DNA of 64,000 bases from Vibrio algarum (GCF_028204155.1 NZ_JAQLOI010000001.1:2170001-2234000), one strand, 5' to 3'; shown: positions 45,298-54,737, counted from the first letter of the stretch. Numbers and translations are program-made. The notes: generated from the sequence alone by a model not told the origin.

Positions 45298-46269
45298 ATG
45301 TCTCGATTAAAGACCCTATTAACAGCTACAACTACAACAGTGCTTTTTGGTGCTGCATTTGCTGCTAGCGCTGCAGATCAATTCGTTACAATTGGTACTG
45401 GTGGCGTAACTGGGGTGTACTACCCAACCGGTGGTGCAATTTGTCGCCTCGTAAATAAATCTAAGAAAGAACACGGTATTCGTTGTTCTGTAGAAAGTAC
45501 TGGCGGCTCAATCTATAACGTTAATACTATCCGAGCTGGTGAGCTTGACCTTGGTATTGCTCAATCTGACTGGCAGTATCACGCTTACAACGGTACAAGC
45601 AAGTTTGCAGACGCGGGTCCATTCAAAGAACTTCGCGCAGTATTCTCTATCCACCCTGAACCGTTCACTGTTGTCGCTCGTGCTGATGCAGGAATCAATT
45701 CTTTTGAAGACCTAAAAGGCAAACGAGTTAACATCGGTAACCCAGGTTCAGGTCAACGCGGTACAATGGAAGTACTGATGGAAAGATACGGCTGGACAGC
45801 AGACGACTTTAAATTGGCTTCTGAGCTAAAAGCTTCTGAGCAATCTAAAGCACTTTGTGACAATAAAATTGATGCAATGGTATACGTTGTAGGTCATCCA
45901 AGTGGTGCAATCAAAGAAGCGACAACTTCTTGTGACAGCACAATCGTTTCTGTAAATGGCGAAAAAGTTGATGCGCTTCTAGCGGATAACAGCTTCTATC
46001 GTACTGCAACTGTACCAGGTGGCATGTATAAAGGTAACGATGCTGATGTTATGACATTTGGTGTTGGTGCAACGTTTGTTTCTTCAACATCTGTTCCTGA
46101 TGAAGTTGTTTACGCAATAGTGAAATCTGTATTCGAAAACTTCGATACATTTAAGAAACTTCACCCAGCGTTCGCAAACCTGAAAAAAGAAGAAATGATC
46201 AAAGACGGTCTTTCTGCACCTCTTCACCCTGGCGCAGTAAAATACTATAAAGAAGCCGGTCTTCTTTAA
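45298..46269 (+). CDS. TAXI-family TRAP transporter binding protein
   Basis: ATG 45298 follows AAGGA and starts a signal peptide (LLTATTTTVLFGAAFAASA); the earlier in-frame ATG at 45265 lacks a good site. The 323-residue protein shows the TAXI pattern: FVTIGTGGVTGVYYPTGGAICRLVN, TGGSIYNVNTIRAGELDLGIAQSDW and GKRVNIGNPGSGQRGTMEVLM. TAXI proteins deliver ligands, often glutamate-like, to a fused TRAP permease. No TRAP permease gene is in this window. It follows BKACE by about 65 bases and may bring in the substrate of the aminotransferase-BKACE route. Confidence 0.9.
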   Translation: MSRLKTLLTATTTTVLFGAAFAASAADQFVTIGTGGVTGVYYPTGGAICRLVNKSKKEHGIRCSVESTGGSIYNVNTIRAGELDLGIAQSDWQYHAYNGTSKFADAGPFKELRAVFSIHPEPFTVVARADAGINSFEDLKGKRVNIGNPGSGQRGTMEVLMERYGWTADDFKLASELKASEQSKALCDNKIDAMVYVVGHPSGAIKEATTSCDSTIVSVNGEKVDALLADNSFYRTATVPGGMYKGNDADVMTFGVGATFVSSTSVPDEVVYAIVKSVFENFDTFKKLHPAFANLKKEEMIKDGLSAPLHPGAVKYYKEAGLL

Positions 46270-46297
46270 TAGTTAACACTTCAAAAATAGACTAATG

Positions 46298-46329
46298 AAA
46301 AATGCCTAACATCTCTGTTAGGCATTTTT
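46298..46329 (+). terminator. Intrinsic terminator after the TAXI gene
   Basis: A 13-bp stem (AAAAATGCCTAAC / GTTAGGCATTTTT) with a 6-nt loop ends in a T run, between convergent stops. Confidence 0.9.
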
Positions 46330-46338
46330 TTCAACAGA

Positions 46339-47232
46339 CTAAATTCCCAAATTTACCTTAAGCCACTGATTGAATGCATATATTTTTCTCGAAGAAAGCT
46401 TATAACTTGGCACGTGCACATAGTATCCGTAACTCGTTTGCATAGAAAAACCAAACGGATTAACTAATTGCCCTTTTTCTATTAATGACCTCACCATAAA
46501 ATCAGGAAGTAATGCTACCCCAACAGATTCTCTAACTGCTTCTAGTGACATATAGAAATGCTCAAATGCCACGTTATGATATTTAACAGAAAAAGAGAGG
46601 TTTTGTTGTCTTTTAAACTGTTCCCATAAATGTGGTCGTGTCACATGAGGTAATAAAGTCAGGCGTTGCATATCTTCTATCGAATGTATACCTTCATCGC
46701 TTAATAGCTTAGGAGAAGCCACTAGGACTAAGTTTTCTTTTTGTAACAGTGTGGCATTCTCGTAGTGCTTCGATATAGGCAAGCAACGAATCATCATTTC
46801 GGTATCTGCATCCATCTTTTTAATCAGCCCATCACCCGTTTTTATTCTGAGCCGAATGTTTTCATTCTGCTGATTAAAAGATTCGATTTTTGGTATTAAC
46901 CATAGGCTAGCAAATGATGGCGTAACGTTAATAGTGAGGACTTCTTCTACCTGATCAGTTTGTATCAAGCTTGCTGTAGCATGTTGAATTATTTCCAACG
47001 CTTCAGCAACCAGAGGTAGATAACGTTTCCCCGCATTAGACAACTCAATACCGTTCATATGGCGCTGAAAAAGAGGTTGTCCTAACTGTTGCTCCAAACT
47101 AGATATCTGTTTACTTACAGCACCTTGTGTAACAGACAGTTCTATCGCCGCTTTCGAAAAACTCATATTATTGGCTACCGCGATAAATGTTCTTAACGCC
47201 TTTATCGAAGGGAGTTCACTTGCTTTTAGCAT
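46339..47232 (-). CDS. LysR-family transcriptional regulator
   Basis: The 297-residue protein has the LysR helix-turn-helix (about 10-65) with FIAVANNMSFSKAAIELSVTQGAVSKQIS and the ligand domain with WLIPKIESFN. The overall pattern is that of the GcvA-like group. It is divergent from the C45 hydrolase gene by 139 bases and convergent with the TAXI gene. It probably controls one or both of these units; the inducer is unknown. Confidence 0.87.
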   Translation of the reverse strand: MLKASELPSIKALRTFIAVANNMSFSKAAIELSVTQGAVSKQISSLEQQLGQPLFQRHMNGIELSNAGKRYLPLVAEALEIIQHATASLIQTDQVEEVLTINVTPSFASLWLIPKIESFNQQNENIRLRIKTGDGLIKKMDADTEMMIRCLPISKHYENATLLQKENLVLVASPKLLSDEGIHSIEDMQRLTLLPHVTRPHLWEQFKRQQNLSFSVKYHNVAFEHFYMSLEAVRESVGVALLPDFMVRSLIEKGQLVNPFGFSMQTSYGYYVHVPSYKLSSRKIYAFNQWLKVNLGI

Positions 47233-47371
47233 GATTTTTCGTCGTCCAGTTATTAGCAGATTTCAAGATTATTCTTATTGCTCATAGACTTCAAAGTTCT
47301 TTTGCTACTTTCTCTATTTTTTTACAATTCAATGGAGTAGAATTAGTGAAAATTTCAACGAAGAGAAGCGT

Positions 47372-48403
47372 ATGCGAATTATCACCTTTGAAGGAAAGCC
47401 TTATCAGCTCGGCTATGTACTAGGAAAGCAAGCTAAAACAGTTTTTTCTCGCTATATCATCAGCAGCCACCACTTTACCAAGCTGCTTCCGTGGCGAGAA
47501 AGTGATTGGTTAAACTCTATCGACAAACAAATTCAACAACACTTTCCAAGAATATATAATGAGTTACAAGGGTTAGCAGATGGATGTGAACAAGATTATA
47601 AAGATATTTTGCTCTGGAACTGTCGAGGTGATTTACTCCCAACAGGCCCCGAAGGTTGCACGTCGATAGCGGTGCGAAAAACCGATAGATCTATTATTGC
47701 CCACAATGAAGATGGCGATCCAAATCTGCGCGGCCACTGTTTTTTGTTGGACGCTAGGCTAGACAACGATATACGTATATTTTCTTTCGCTTATCCTGGG
47801 TCGATTCCTGGCCATACTATATGCGCAAATAGCCATGGTTTAGTCTATACGGTAAATAATATTCGCTTGTCTGAACAGGGTAGCGGCTTACCTAGGATGG
47901 TGGTCTCTCGAGCGTTACTCGAAACAACAAACAGCTCTGAATTTGTTGATTTACTTAAAAAGCACCAGCGTTCCGGTGGATTCCATTACACGGTTGCTGA
48001 TACGCAAACTCAACAACCATTAAGTGTTGAAGCTCCTTTTCAATCGGTATCTGTGAACAAAGCCAATCCTATATCTGTTCATGCCAATCATTTAGTTCAT
48101 ACCGAACTCGAAAATATTAAACAAAACATTACTGAATCGTCACAGTGTAGACAGAACAGAATGGAAGTATTAACTCAACAACTTTCTGGTTCAATTGATG
48201 AAAAGAAATGCTTTGAAATACTGCAAGACATAGAAGCAGACGCTCTACCTATTTTCAGAACCGAACCCGATGACCCAGACGAAGAAAACACCCTTGCTAC
48301 GGGTGTTTTCACTTTGAGCGATAATAGCGTTGAAATACAAATCTATAGTATGGAAGATTTCAACAACCCATTACAGCAAACCTTAAGCTTGGCTGTAATC
48401 TGA
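47372..48403 (+). CDS. C45-family Ntn hydrolase/acyltransferase
   Basis: The 343-residue protein resembles acyl-CoA:6-aminopenicillanate acyltransferase-type C45 proteins. The likely autocatalytic cleavage site and nucleophile is C96 in GPEGCTSIAV, followed by IIAHNEDGDPNLRG and a GLVYTVNNIRLS strand pair characteristic of the family. These Ntn enzymes cleave or form amide bonds on N-acylated small molecules. It has no signal peptide. It is divergent from the LysR regulator. Its 3' end overlaps the convergent nemA gene by 21 bases. Confidence 0.85.
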   Translation: MRIITFEGKPYQLGYVLGKQAKTVFSRYIISSHHFTKLLPWRESDWLNSIDKQIQQHFPRIYNELQGLADGCEQDYKDILLWNCRGDLLPTGPEGCTSIAVRKTDRSIIAHNEDGDPNLRGHCFLLDARLDNDIRIFSFAYPGSIPGHTICANSHGLVYTVNNIRLSEQGSGLPRMVVSRALLETTNSSEFVDLLKKHQRSGGFHYTVADTQTQQPLSVEAPFQSVSVNKANPISVHANHLVHTELENIKQNITESSQCRQNRMEVLTQQLSGSIDEKKCFEILQDIEADALPIFRTEPDDPDEENTLATGVFTLSDNSVEIQIYSMEDFNNPLQQTLSLAVI

Positions 48404-49483
48404 GTAGTCGGTCAGACCTTCTTCAGCACCGCCAAACAAGGTATTGGGGTTGTGCTGTGCTAATGGGTAACCATTTTTAATACGATTTGGCAGATCAGGG
48501 TTAGCGACAAATGGACGGCCAAAACCGATCATATCGCTCACTCCATCTACAATCGCTTGGGCACCTTTTTCATCATTATAACGACCAGCGTAGATCAAAA
48601 CCCCGTCATAAGCTTCGCGGACAGCTGGTTTAAATTCTTTTGGTGTTTCTGGTGCATCATCCCAATCTACTTCAGCGATGTGAATGTAAACAACGTTTAA
48701 CGTATTAAGTAATGCCGCTGCTGCCGTATACGTTTCTACCGGTGTCGCATCCACTGTGCCATTTAGTGAAGTAAACGGTGCGAGTCTAACACCGACACGG
48801 TCAGCACCAATAGCGTCGACCATTGCACTCACAACATCACCAAGAAAACGCAATCGGTTTTCGATAGAACCACCGTATTCATCTGTACGGTTATTGGCTT
48901 CAGAATCAATAAACTGATTTATTAAATAACCATTAGCTGCGTGTAATTCAATACCATCAAACCCCGCTTCAATTGCATTTAAGGCCGCTTGGCGATACTC
49001 ACGAACAACGTGTTGAATGTCGTCTTTCGTCATTTCTCGTGGCTCCACGACATCAACGAAACCCGGCTCTCCCGTGCCGTTATCGACAAACACTTTAACG
49101 TTTTCAGCTTTAAGAGCGGAAGATGAGATAGGCTGTTCTCCACCAATATTATCAGGGTGTGTCACTCGACCAACATGCCAAAGCTGAGCAAAAATGCTCC
49201 CACCCTTTCCATGCACTGCATCCGTTGTTTTCTTCCAACCTAAGATCTGTTCTGGCGTATATATACCGGGAGTCCAAGCGTAGCCCTGTCCCATTGCTGA
49301 AATTTGAGTACCTTCTGCAATGATAAGACCTGCTGATGCTCGCTGAGCATAATATTCCGCCATAATATCATTGGCCACATTGCCAGGTTGGCTCGCTCGC
49401 GAACGTGTCATCGGAGGCATGACGATGCGATTTTTTAGTGAAAGCTTACCAAGTTTTATGGGTTGAAATAGTGCATTGTTCAT
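48383..49483 (-). CDS. nemA: Old yellow enzyme, N-ethylmaleimide reductase type
   Basis: The 366-residue flavoprotein matches the OYE family closely: LKNRIVMPPMTRSRA, then AQLWHVGRVTHPDN, then FDGIELHAANGYLINQFIDSEANNRTDEYGGS, with the substrate-site HAAN pair. It reduces activated alkenes and nitro compounds with FMN and NAD(P)H. It follows gloA by 17 bases on the same strand, the same pair as in E. coli nemA-gloA but in the opposite order. No nemR-type regulator is next to it. It is cytoplasmic. Confidence 0.92.
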   Translation of the reverse strand: MNNALFQPIKLGKLSLKNRIVMPPMTRSRASQPGNVANDIMAEYYAQRASAGLIIAEGTQISAMGQGYAWTPGIYTPEQILGWKKTTDAVHGKGGSIFAQLWHVGRVTHPDNIGGEQPISSSALKAENVKVFVDNGTGEPGFVDVVEPREMTKDDIQHVVREYRQAALNAIEAGFDGIELHAANGYLINQFIDSEANNRTDEYGGSIENRLRFLGDVVSAMVDAIGADRVGVRLAPFTSLNGTVDATPVETYTAAAALLNTLNVVYIHIAEVDWDDAPETPKEFKPAVREAYDGVLIYAGRYNDEKGAQAIVDGVSDMIGFGRPFVANPDLPNRIKNGYPLAQHNPNTLFGGAEEGLTDYSDYSQA

Positions 49484-49500
49484 TTTTATATTCCTCTAAA

Positions 49501-49881
49501 TTAGCGAACTTGGATTAATTCTATTTGGTAGCCATCTGGGTCAGTGATAAAGGCAATATGTGTATCCCCACCTTTAACTGGACCTGGTTGACGAGTCACA
49601 TTGCCACCGAGTACTTTAATATTGTCACAAGCCGTATAAATGTCTTCAACACCTAACGCAAGGTGACCAAAAGCATTACCCAAATCGTACTGGTTAGTAT
49701 CCCAGTTATAAGTCAATTCAATCGTTGTGCCATCTGCTTGGTTTTCATATCCAACAAAAACTAAGGTATACCTATATTCATTATTCTCTGTTCTATCAAG
49801 CACTTTCATACCAAGTACATTCGTATAAAAATCGATTGAACGATCAAGATCGGTCACTCTTAACATGGTGTGTAACAATTT
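49501..49881 (-). CDS. gloA: Lactoylglutathione lyase (glyoxalase I)
   Basis: The start at ATG 49881 has GAGG 6 bases upstream; a longer frame to 49911 is not supported. The 126-residue protein has the two-metal-ligand-per-half layout of glyoxalase I: H5 in MKLLHTMLRV, E in TIELTYN, H in GHLALGV and E in YQIELIQVR. It converts the hemithioacetal of methylglyoxal and glutathione into lactoylglutathione. The nemA gene follows, so this is an electrophile-detoxification operon. Confidence 0.94.
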   Translation of the reverse strand, partial: KLLHTMLRVTDLDRSIDFYTNVLGMKVLDRTENNEYRYTLVFVGYENQADGTTIELTYNWDTNQYDLGNAFGHLALGVEDIYTACDNIKVLGGNVTRQPGPVKGGDTHIAFITDPDGYQIELIQVR

Positions 49882-50246
49882 CATAAGCCGCCTCAGCGAA
49901 CACGCTACCAAACTTTAAATCAATCAGTAAAAGCAACGTGTTTATTAGTAGATTATTTCGTTAAGGGTAATATACAAGGTGAACACGTGAACTTAAAATT
50001 ATCAATTATTATTAAAATAATAATTTTAAGTTATAGTTAAAAGAGGAAAGATAATTATCAGGTTCGAGAAAGCGCCTACCAATGAGTTTATGCCTACATT
50101 TAGTTTGATTTCTCTTCATTAACCATCAGGTATTAGTCGTGCATACAGAGTGTATTGGCTAAGCCTAGTGTGTTAAAGTGCGCGCAATTAAACTTAGGCA
50201 TCACATTTTCTGGTTGCTTAGTACCCATTACGAATTAGGAACTATT
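49882..50246. other. Intergenic region with an AT-only alternative hairpin
   Basis: The 365 bases between gloA and yehS hold no gene. At 49992-50030 an 11-bp pair (CTTAAAATTAT / ATAATTTTAAG) encloses a second perfect 10-bp pair (AATTATTATT / AATAATAATT, 50004-50025). The outer and inner pairs share bases, so they are alternative folds or overlapping operators. The divergent promoters of both genes should lie here. Confidence 0.5.
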
Positions 50247-50723
50247 ATGACTAATAACGATATTTTACGCCGTATACGCTACGCCTTTGACTTTAAAGAC
50301 TCACAGATGATTGCCATTTTCGCAGCCGCTGATCAGACAGTAACTCGTGCTCAAATCAGTGACTGGTTAAAAAAAGAAGAAGATCCAAGCTTCAAAAAAA
50401 TGGTTGATACTGAATTGGCTCTTTTCTTAAACGGCTTAATCAACACCAAACGTGGCAAGCGCGAAGGCGAGCAACCTGCTCCAGAAAAACGCTTAACTAA
50501 CAATATGATTTTCATGAAACTTCGCATCGCATTAAACATGAAAGCAGAAGATATTTTAGAAACAATGGAAATCGCAAACTTTATTATGAGCAAGCACGAA
50601 TTGAGCTCATTTTTCCGCAAGCCAGACAACAAGCACTACCGCGAATGTAAAGACCAAATATTACGTAACTTCTTAATGGGTCTACAACGTAAACTTCGTC
50701 CAGAAGACACTAACGAAGGTTAA
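50247..50723 (+). CDS. yehS: DUF1456 protein YehS
   Basis: ATG 50247 follows AGGA and gives the 158-residue length of YehS. Two similar halves are visible: MTNNDILRRIRYAFDFKDSQMIAIF with ISDWLKKEEDPSF, and LTNNMIFMKLRIALNMKAEDILETM with LSSFFRKPDNKHYREC. This internal duplication is the mark of the DUF1456 family. The function is unknown; the protein is cytoplasmic. A helicase gene starts 37 bases downstream on the same strand. Confidence 0.9.
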   Translation: MTNNDILRRIRYAFDFKDSQMIAIFAAADQTVTRAQISDWLKKEEDPSFKKMVDTELALFLNGLINTKRGKREGEQPAPEKRLTNNMIFMKLRIALNMKAEDILETMEIANFIMSKHELSSFFRKPDNKHYRECKDQILRNFLMGLQRKLRPEDTNEG

Positions 50724-50759
50724 TTTCTTTCGTTGTTATTATAAAAGAAGAGCACTTTA

Positions 50760-51986
50760 ATGCCATTTTCTAAACTACCGCTGAGTTCTGATGTATTGTC
50801 TGCCTTACCTGAGGACATTACATCACCTAAGGAAATACAAACCCTAGCTATCCCAGTGATAATGAGCAATAAAGATCTTCTCGCATTGGCACAAACTGGC
50901 AGTGGAAAAACATTGGCTTACGGGTTAGCCCTTATAGAAAGAGCCAAGGCTAATCGCTTAGCGACACAGGCGGTTATCTTAGCCCCAACCCGTGAACTTG
51001 CTGCCCAAATCAATACGGCTATCTCATCCATCTCTCACCAAGTCGATATAAACACCATCTGTCTTTCAGGAGGGATTGAAAAAAAGACTCAAATTGACGA
51101 GTTAGCCAACAAACCTGAAATTGTCGTTGCAACACCGGGCCGACTGCTTGAACTGATTCGCGAAGGCTCGATAGAACTCAGCGATATACACACGGTTATC
51201 TTAGATGAAGTCGATAGGCTTTTAGATATGGGCTTTTGGGGTGATATACAAACCATCTTGGAACGATTGCCAGCTCAACGTCAAACCGCCATGTTCTCAG
51301 CCACTTTGCATAAAGATTTAGAAAACAAGGTAAATAAACTGCTTAATCAACCTACCCGCGTTCAAGCCCACGCGAGCAATAGCATTGTTGAACAGATTGA
51401 AGAGTCACTCTATTTGGTCAACAAAGGAAGTAAAACTAATGTTTTAATCCGGCAAATTAAGCAAAATGACTGGCAACAAGTGTTAGTTTTTATTGGCGCA
51501 AAAGACAATGCCGATTCTTTAACTAAAAAGTTAAACAAAGCAAATATCTCAACAGCGGCTCTGCACGGTAATAAAAGTCAGATCGAACGAGAAGAGACGC
51601 TAACGCAATTTAAACAAAAGAAGGTAAAAGTACTCATTGCCACCGATCTACTTGCTCGCGGTATTCATATTGATCATCTCCCCATTGTGATAAATTTTGA
51701 GTTACCACCTAGCCCGGAAGTATATGTACATCGAATTGGGCGTACCGCAAGGGCAGGAAAACAAGGTAGTGCTATTTCTTTAGTCTGCCATGCAGAAAGT
51801 GACTATTTAAATGCTATTCGTCAGTTTACTCGTCGTGAATTACCACTCAGTCAATTAGAAGACTTTCCTGTTACTGACCAACCATCCACTGGTGAAAGTA
51901 AACGTGCGCCGAGAGACAAAAAAGCCAATCGACGCACAATTAACAAGAAGAGCGTTAAGCAGTTTCAGGGGAAAAAGAAACCTTAA
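50760..51986 (+). CDS. DEAD-box-type ATP-dependent RNA helicase
   Basis: The 408-residue protein has all core helicase motifs in order: the Q motif region, AQTGSGKT, PTRELA, TPGRL, the Walker B variant DEVD, SAT, a HGNKSQIERE segment, ATDLLARGIH and HRIGRTARAG. A basic tail follows (RAPRDKKANRRTINKKS). DEVD replaces the usual DEAD. RNA remodelling, for example in ribosome assembly, is its family role; the exact target is unknown. Confidence 0.92.
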   Translation: MPFSKLPLSSDVLSALPEDITSPKEIQTLAIPVIMSNKDLLALAQTGSGKTLAYGLALIERAKANRLATQAVILAPTRELAAQINTAISSISHQVDINTICLSGGIEKKTQIDELANKPEIVVATPGRLLELIREGSIELSDIHTVILDEVDRLLDMGFWGDIQTILERLPAQRQTAMFSATLHKDLENKVNKLLNQPTRVQAHASNSIVEQIEESLYLVNKGSKTNVLIRQIKQNDWQQVLVFIGAKDNADSLTKKLNKANISTAALHGNKSQIEREETLTQFKQKKVKVLIATDLLARGIHIDHLPIVINFELPPSPEVYVHRIGRTARAGKQGSAISLVCHAESDYLNAIRQFTRRELPLSQLEDFPVTDQPSTGESKRAPRDKKANRRTINKKSVKQFQGKKKP

Positions 51987-52040
51987 CCTGTTTTCTAATA
52001 GTGGCAACTTTCGGTTAGCGAACGTTTTCTGTTAGTAAAA

Positions 52041-52949
52041 CTATTCTACAGGCCATAACCATGCCGCACCACGTACGCCACTAGAATCGCCATGAATCGC
52101 AGCCTTGATAGGTGTATGGCACTCTCCTCCAAAGGTATATTTCGGTATTATCTTCGGAACATTGCTGTAGAGTCGGCTAATATTGCAAACACCACCAGCC
52201 AAAACAACAACATCAGGGTCAAGTAAATTCACCACACTCGCGATCGATTTTGCTAGGCGGCGTTCATAAGCTTCTAGCGTTAATAATGCGGTCTCATCCC
52301 CATTGTCAGCCAAGTCAGAAATCTCTTGCCCTTTCAGTAAATTGCCCGTTCTGCGTTCATAATCCGCACATAGTCCCGTACCCGAAACAAACTGTTCAAT
52401 ACAGCCGTGTTGACCACAATAACAAGGTGTTGCATCTGCAAAAGCACGTTCTTCAGCATCTTGCCAAGGCATAGGATTGTGCCCCCACTCGCCACCAATT
52501 CCATTACCTCCCGCATGCGGAACACCATTCACAACGATACCCGCACCAGCACCAGTACCAAGAATTACGGCTAAAACCATTTTATACCCGGCTCCAGCAC
52601 CATCGGTGGCTTCCGATACGGCCATACAATTTGCGTCATTAGCGACACGAACTTCTCGTCCAAGCATGATCGTAAGGTCGACATCGAGTGGTTTCCCGTT
52701 CAGCCAGACAGAATTCGCGTTTTTTACCTTTTGCGAGTACGGAGAGATAGTCCCAGGGATACCAAGCCCAACGGTGCCCATTTGCCCTGTTGCCTCTTCT
52801 GCATCTAGCACCAAGCCTTTAATCGCTTGAAGTGTATCGGGATAAGAACCTTTTGGAGTATCTACTCGTTTTCTAAATAGCTCTTCACCTTTATCAGAAA
52901 GAGCAATAACTTCGATTTTCGTACCACCTAAATCTATCCCAATGCGCAT
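52041..52949 (-). CDS. mak: ROK-family fructokinase (manno(fructo)kinase)
   Basis: The 302-residue protein matches E. coli Mak nearly throughout: MRIGIDLGGTKIEVIALSDKG, GLGIPGTISP, VANDANCMAVSEA, GGEWGHNPMPW, the zinc site CYCGQHGCIEQFVSGTG and the closing HGDSSGVRGAAWLWP. It phosphorylates fructose, and to a lesser degree mannose or glucose, with ATP in the cytoplasm. It is transcribed alone, convergent with the helicase gene. Confidence 0.93.
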   Translation of the reverse strand: MRIGIDLGGTKIEVIALSDKGEELFRKRVDTPKGSYPDTLQAIKGLVLDAEEATGQMGTVGLGIPGTISPYSQKVKNANSVWLNGKPLDVDLTIMLGREVRVANDANCMAVSEATDGAGAGYKMVLAVILGTGAGAGIVVNGVPHAGGNGIGGEWGHNPMPWQDAEERAFADATPCYCGQHGCIEQFVSGTGLCADYERRTGNLLKGQEISDLADNGDETALLTLEAYERRLAKSIASVVNLLDPDVVVLAGGVCNISRLYSNVPKIIPKYTFGGECHTPIKAAIHGDSSGVRGAAWLWPVE

Positions 52950-53096
52950 ACTAATTTCCTTGTTGGTTTTACGTTATTGATGGGAAATGGAAAAATATTG
53001 TGGCGTATTTAGAAGATAGAATCTGTGCGGGTGGTCATGGCGTTAGAGAATTATTAATAAGGTTATAAATGAAAATAGAAACGCGCAATAAAGGGA

Positions 53097-53120
53097 AATA
53101 GGCAGCAAAAGCTGCCTATT
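53097..53120 (-). terminator. Terminator of the aldehyde dehydrogenase gene
   Basis: A perfect 10-bp stem (AATAGGCAGC / GCTGCCTATT) with an AAAA loop lies 10 bases after the minus-strand stop and is followed on that strand by TTTCCCTTTATT. Confidence 0.82.
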
Positions 53121-53130
53121 AACAGGAGAG

Positions 53131-54651
53131 CTAAAAGAACCCTAGAGGATTGACGTCATAACTGACTAATAGGTTTTTCGTGTTTTGGTAGTGATCCAAC
53201 ATCATTTTGTGTGTCTCTCTACCGATACCCGATTTTTTATATCCTCCAAAAGCCGCATGCGCTGGATAAGCGTGGTAACAGTTTATCCAAATGCGGCCTG
53301 CCTCGATATTACGTCCCATACGGTACGCAAGATTTTGGTCGCGGGTCCATAGCCCTGCTCCTAGCCCATATTCTGTATCATTTGCGATAGCAAGTGCTTC
53401 CGCTTCATCCTTAAAGGTTGTAATTGCGATAACCGGTCCAAAAATTTCTTCTTGGAATACACGCATTTTATTGTGTCCTTTAAGCAACGTTGGTTGAATG
53501 TAGTAACCCTCATTCAGACCCTCTCCTTGCTTGGCAACCTCACCACCAACCAATACTTGAGCCCCTTCTTGGCGGCCTATTTCTAAATAACTCAGTATTT
53601 TATCAAATTGTTCTTGCGAGGCTTGTGCTCCCACCTGTGTATTCACATCAAGTGGGTCACCTTGCTGAATGTTTTTCGCTCGCTCGACCACTTTTGCAAT
53701 AAATTTCTCATATATCGACTCTTGTATCAGTACGCGAGACGGACAAGTACACACCTCTCCCTGATTAAAGAAACCTAACAGCATACCTTCGATACATTTA
53801 TCCAGATATTCATCTTCATAATTAAAAATATCTTCAAAGTAGACGTTTGGTGATTTACCACCTAACTCGACTGTTGATGGGATTAAATTCTCTGCCGCAC
53901 ATTTTAGAATATGCTGACCAACCTGAGTCGAACCAGTAAAAGCAAGTTTGGCAATTCTGGTACTTGTCGCGAGTGCTTGACCCGCTTCACTGCCATAACC
54001 ATTTACAACATTCAAGACGCCGGGCGGGATTAAATGACCAATTTTCTCCATCAGAACCAAAATAGAAACGGGCGTTTGCTCCGCGGGTTTTAAAACAATA
54101 CAACATCCTGCCGCAAGTGCTGGTGCTAACTTCCAAGCCGCCATCAACATTGGGAAGTTCCATGGGATAATTTGCCCAACCACGCCAACAGGTTCTGGGA
54201 AATGGTAAGCGGCTGTATTAGCGTCTAGCTCGGCAGCACTACCTTCTTGCGCACGAACACAGCCAGCATAGTAACGAAAATGATCCACAACTAAAGGTAA
54301 ATCTGCATTTAATGTTTCTCGAACTGGCTTCCCGTTTTCCCATGTTTCTGCAACAGCAAGTTCTTCCAAATTCTGTTCGATGACATCTGCTATTCGTAGC
54401 AGAATATTAGAGCGTTCACCGACACTCGTCGCCCCCCAAGCTTCTCTTGCTTTGTGAGCAGCATCGAGCGCCAAGTTAACATCCGCTTCACTCGAACGTG
54501 CAACCTGACAATACTCTTTTCCGGTTACCGGAGACAAATTTTTAAAGTACTGACCGCTTACTGGTTTTACCCATTCGCCACCAATGTAGTTATCATAAGT
54601 CGATTTAAAGTTAACAACAGAGCCTTCCGTTCCTGGCTGAGCATAGATCAT
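53131..54651 (-). CDS. NAD-dependent aldehyde dehydrogenase (ExaC/AldB-like)
   Basis: The 506-residue protein is a typical ALDH: YDNYIGGEWVKPVSG, IIPWNFPMLMAAWKLAPALAAG, FTGSTQVGQ, the general base E in ELGGKSPN, the catalytic cysteine in FNQGEVCTC and IWINCYHAYPAHAAFGGYKKSG. The sequence type is that of acetaldehyde dehydrogenases such as ExaC and AldB. It oxidises short aldehydes, such as acetaldehyde, to acids. A sigma-54 promoter is visible upstream, and the divergent gene encodes a sigma-54 activator of the AcoR type. A good AGGA-rich ribosome site precedes the ATG. Confidence 0.92.
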   Translation of the reverse strand: MIYAQPGTEGSVVNFKSTYDNYIGGEWVKPVSGQYFKNLSPVTGKEYCQVARSSEADVNLALDAAHKAREAWGATSVGERSNILLRIADVIEQNLEELAVAETWENGKPVRETLNADLPLVVDHFRYYAGCVRAQEGSAAELDANTAAYHFPEPVGVVGQIIPWNFPMLMAAWKLAPALAAGCCIVLKPAEQTPVSILVLMEKIGHLIPPGVLNVVNGYGSEAGQALATSTRIAKLAFTGSTQVGQHILKCAAENLIPSTVELGGKSPNVYFEDIFNYEDEYLDKCIEGMLLGFFNQGEVCTCPSRVLIQESIYEKFIAKVVERAKNIQQGDPLDVNTQVGAQASQEQFDKILSYLEIGRQEGAQVLVGGEVAKQGEGLNEGYYIQPTLLKGHNKMRVFQEEIFGPVIAITTFKDEAEALAIANDTEYGLGAGLWTRDQNLAYRMGRNIEAGRIWINCYHAYPAHAAFGGYKKSGIGRETHKMMLDHYQNTKNLLVSYDVNPLGFF

Positions 54652-54737
54652 AGGTTCTTCCTTCCTTTAGATACATTTCGTTTGTCATTTCGTTGTTTTG
54701 ATGTGCTCTATTTTTGTTTGAGCACTAACTTATGTAA

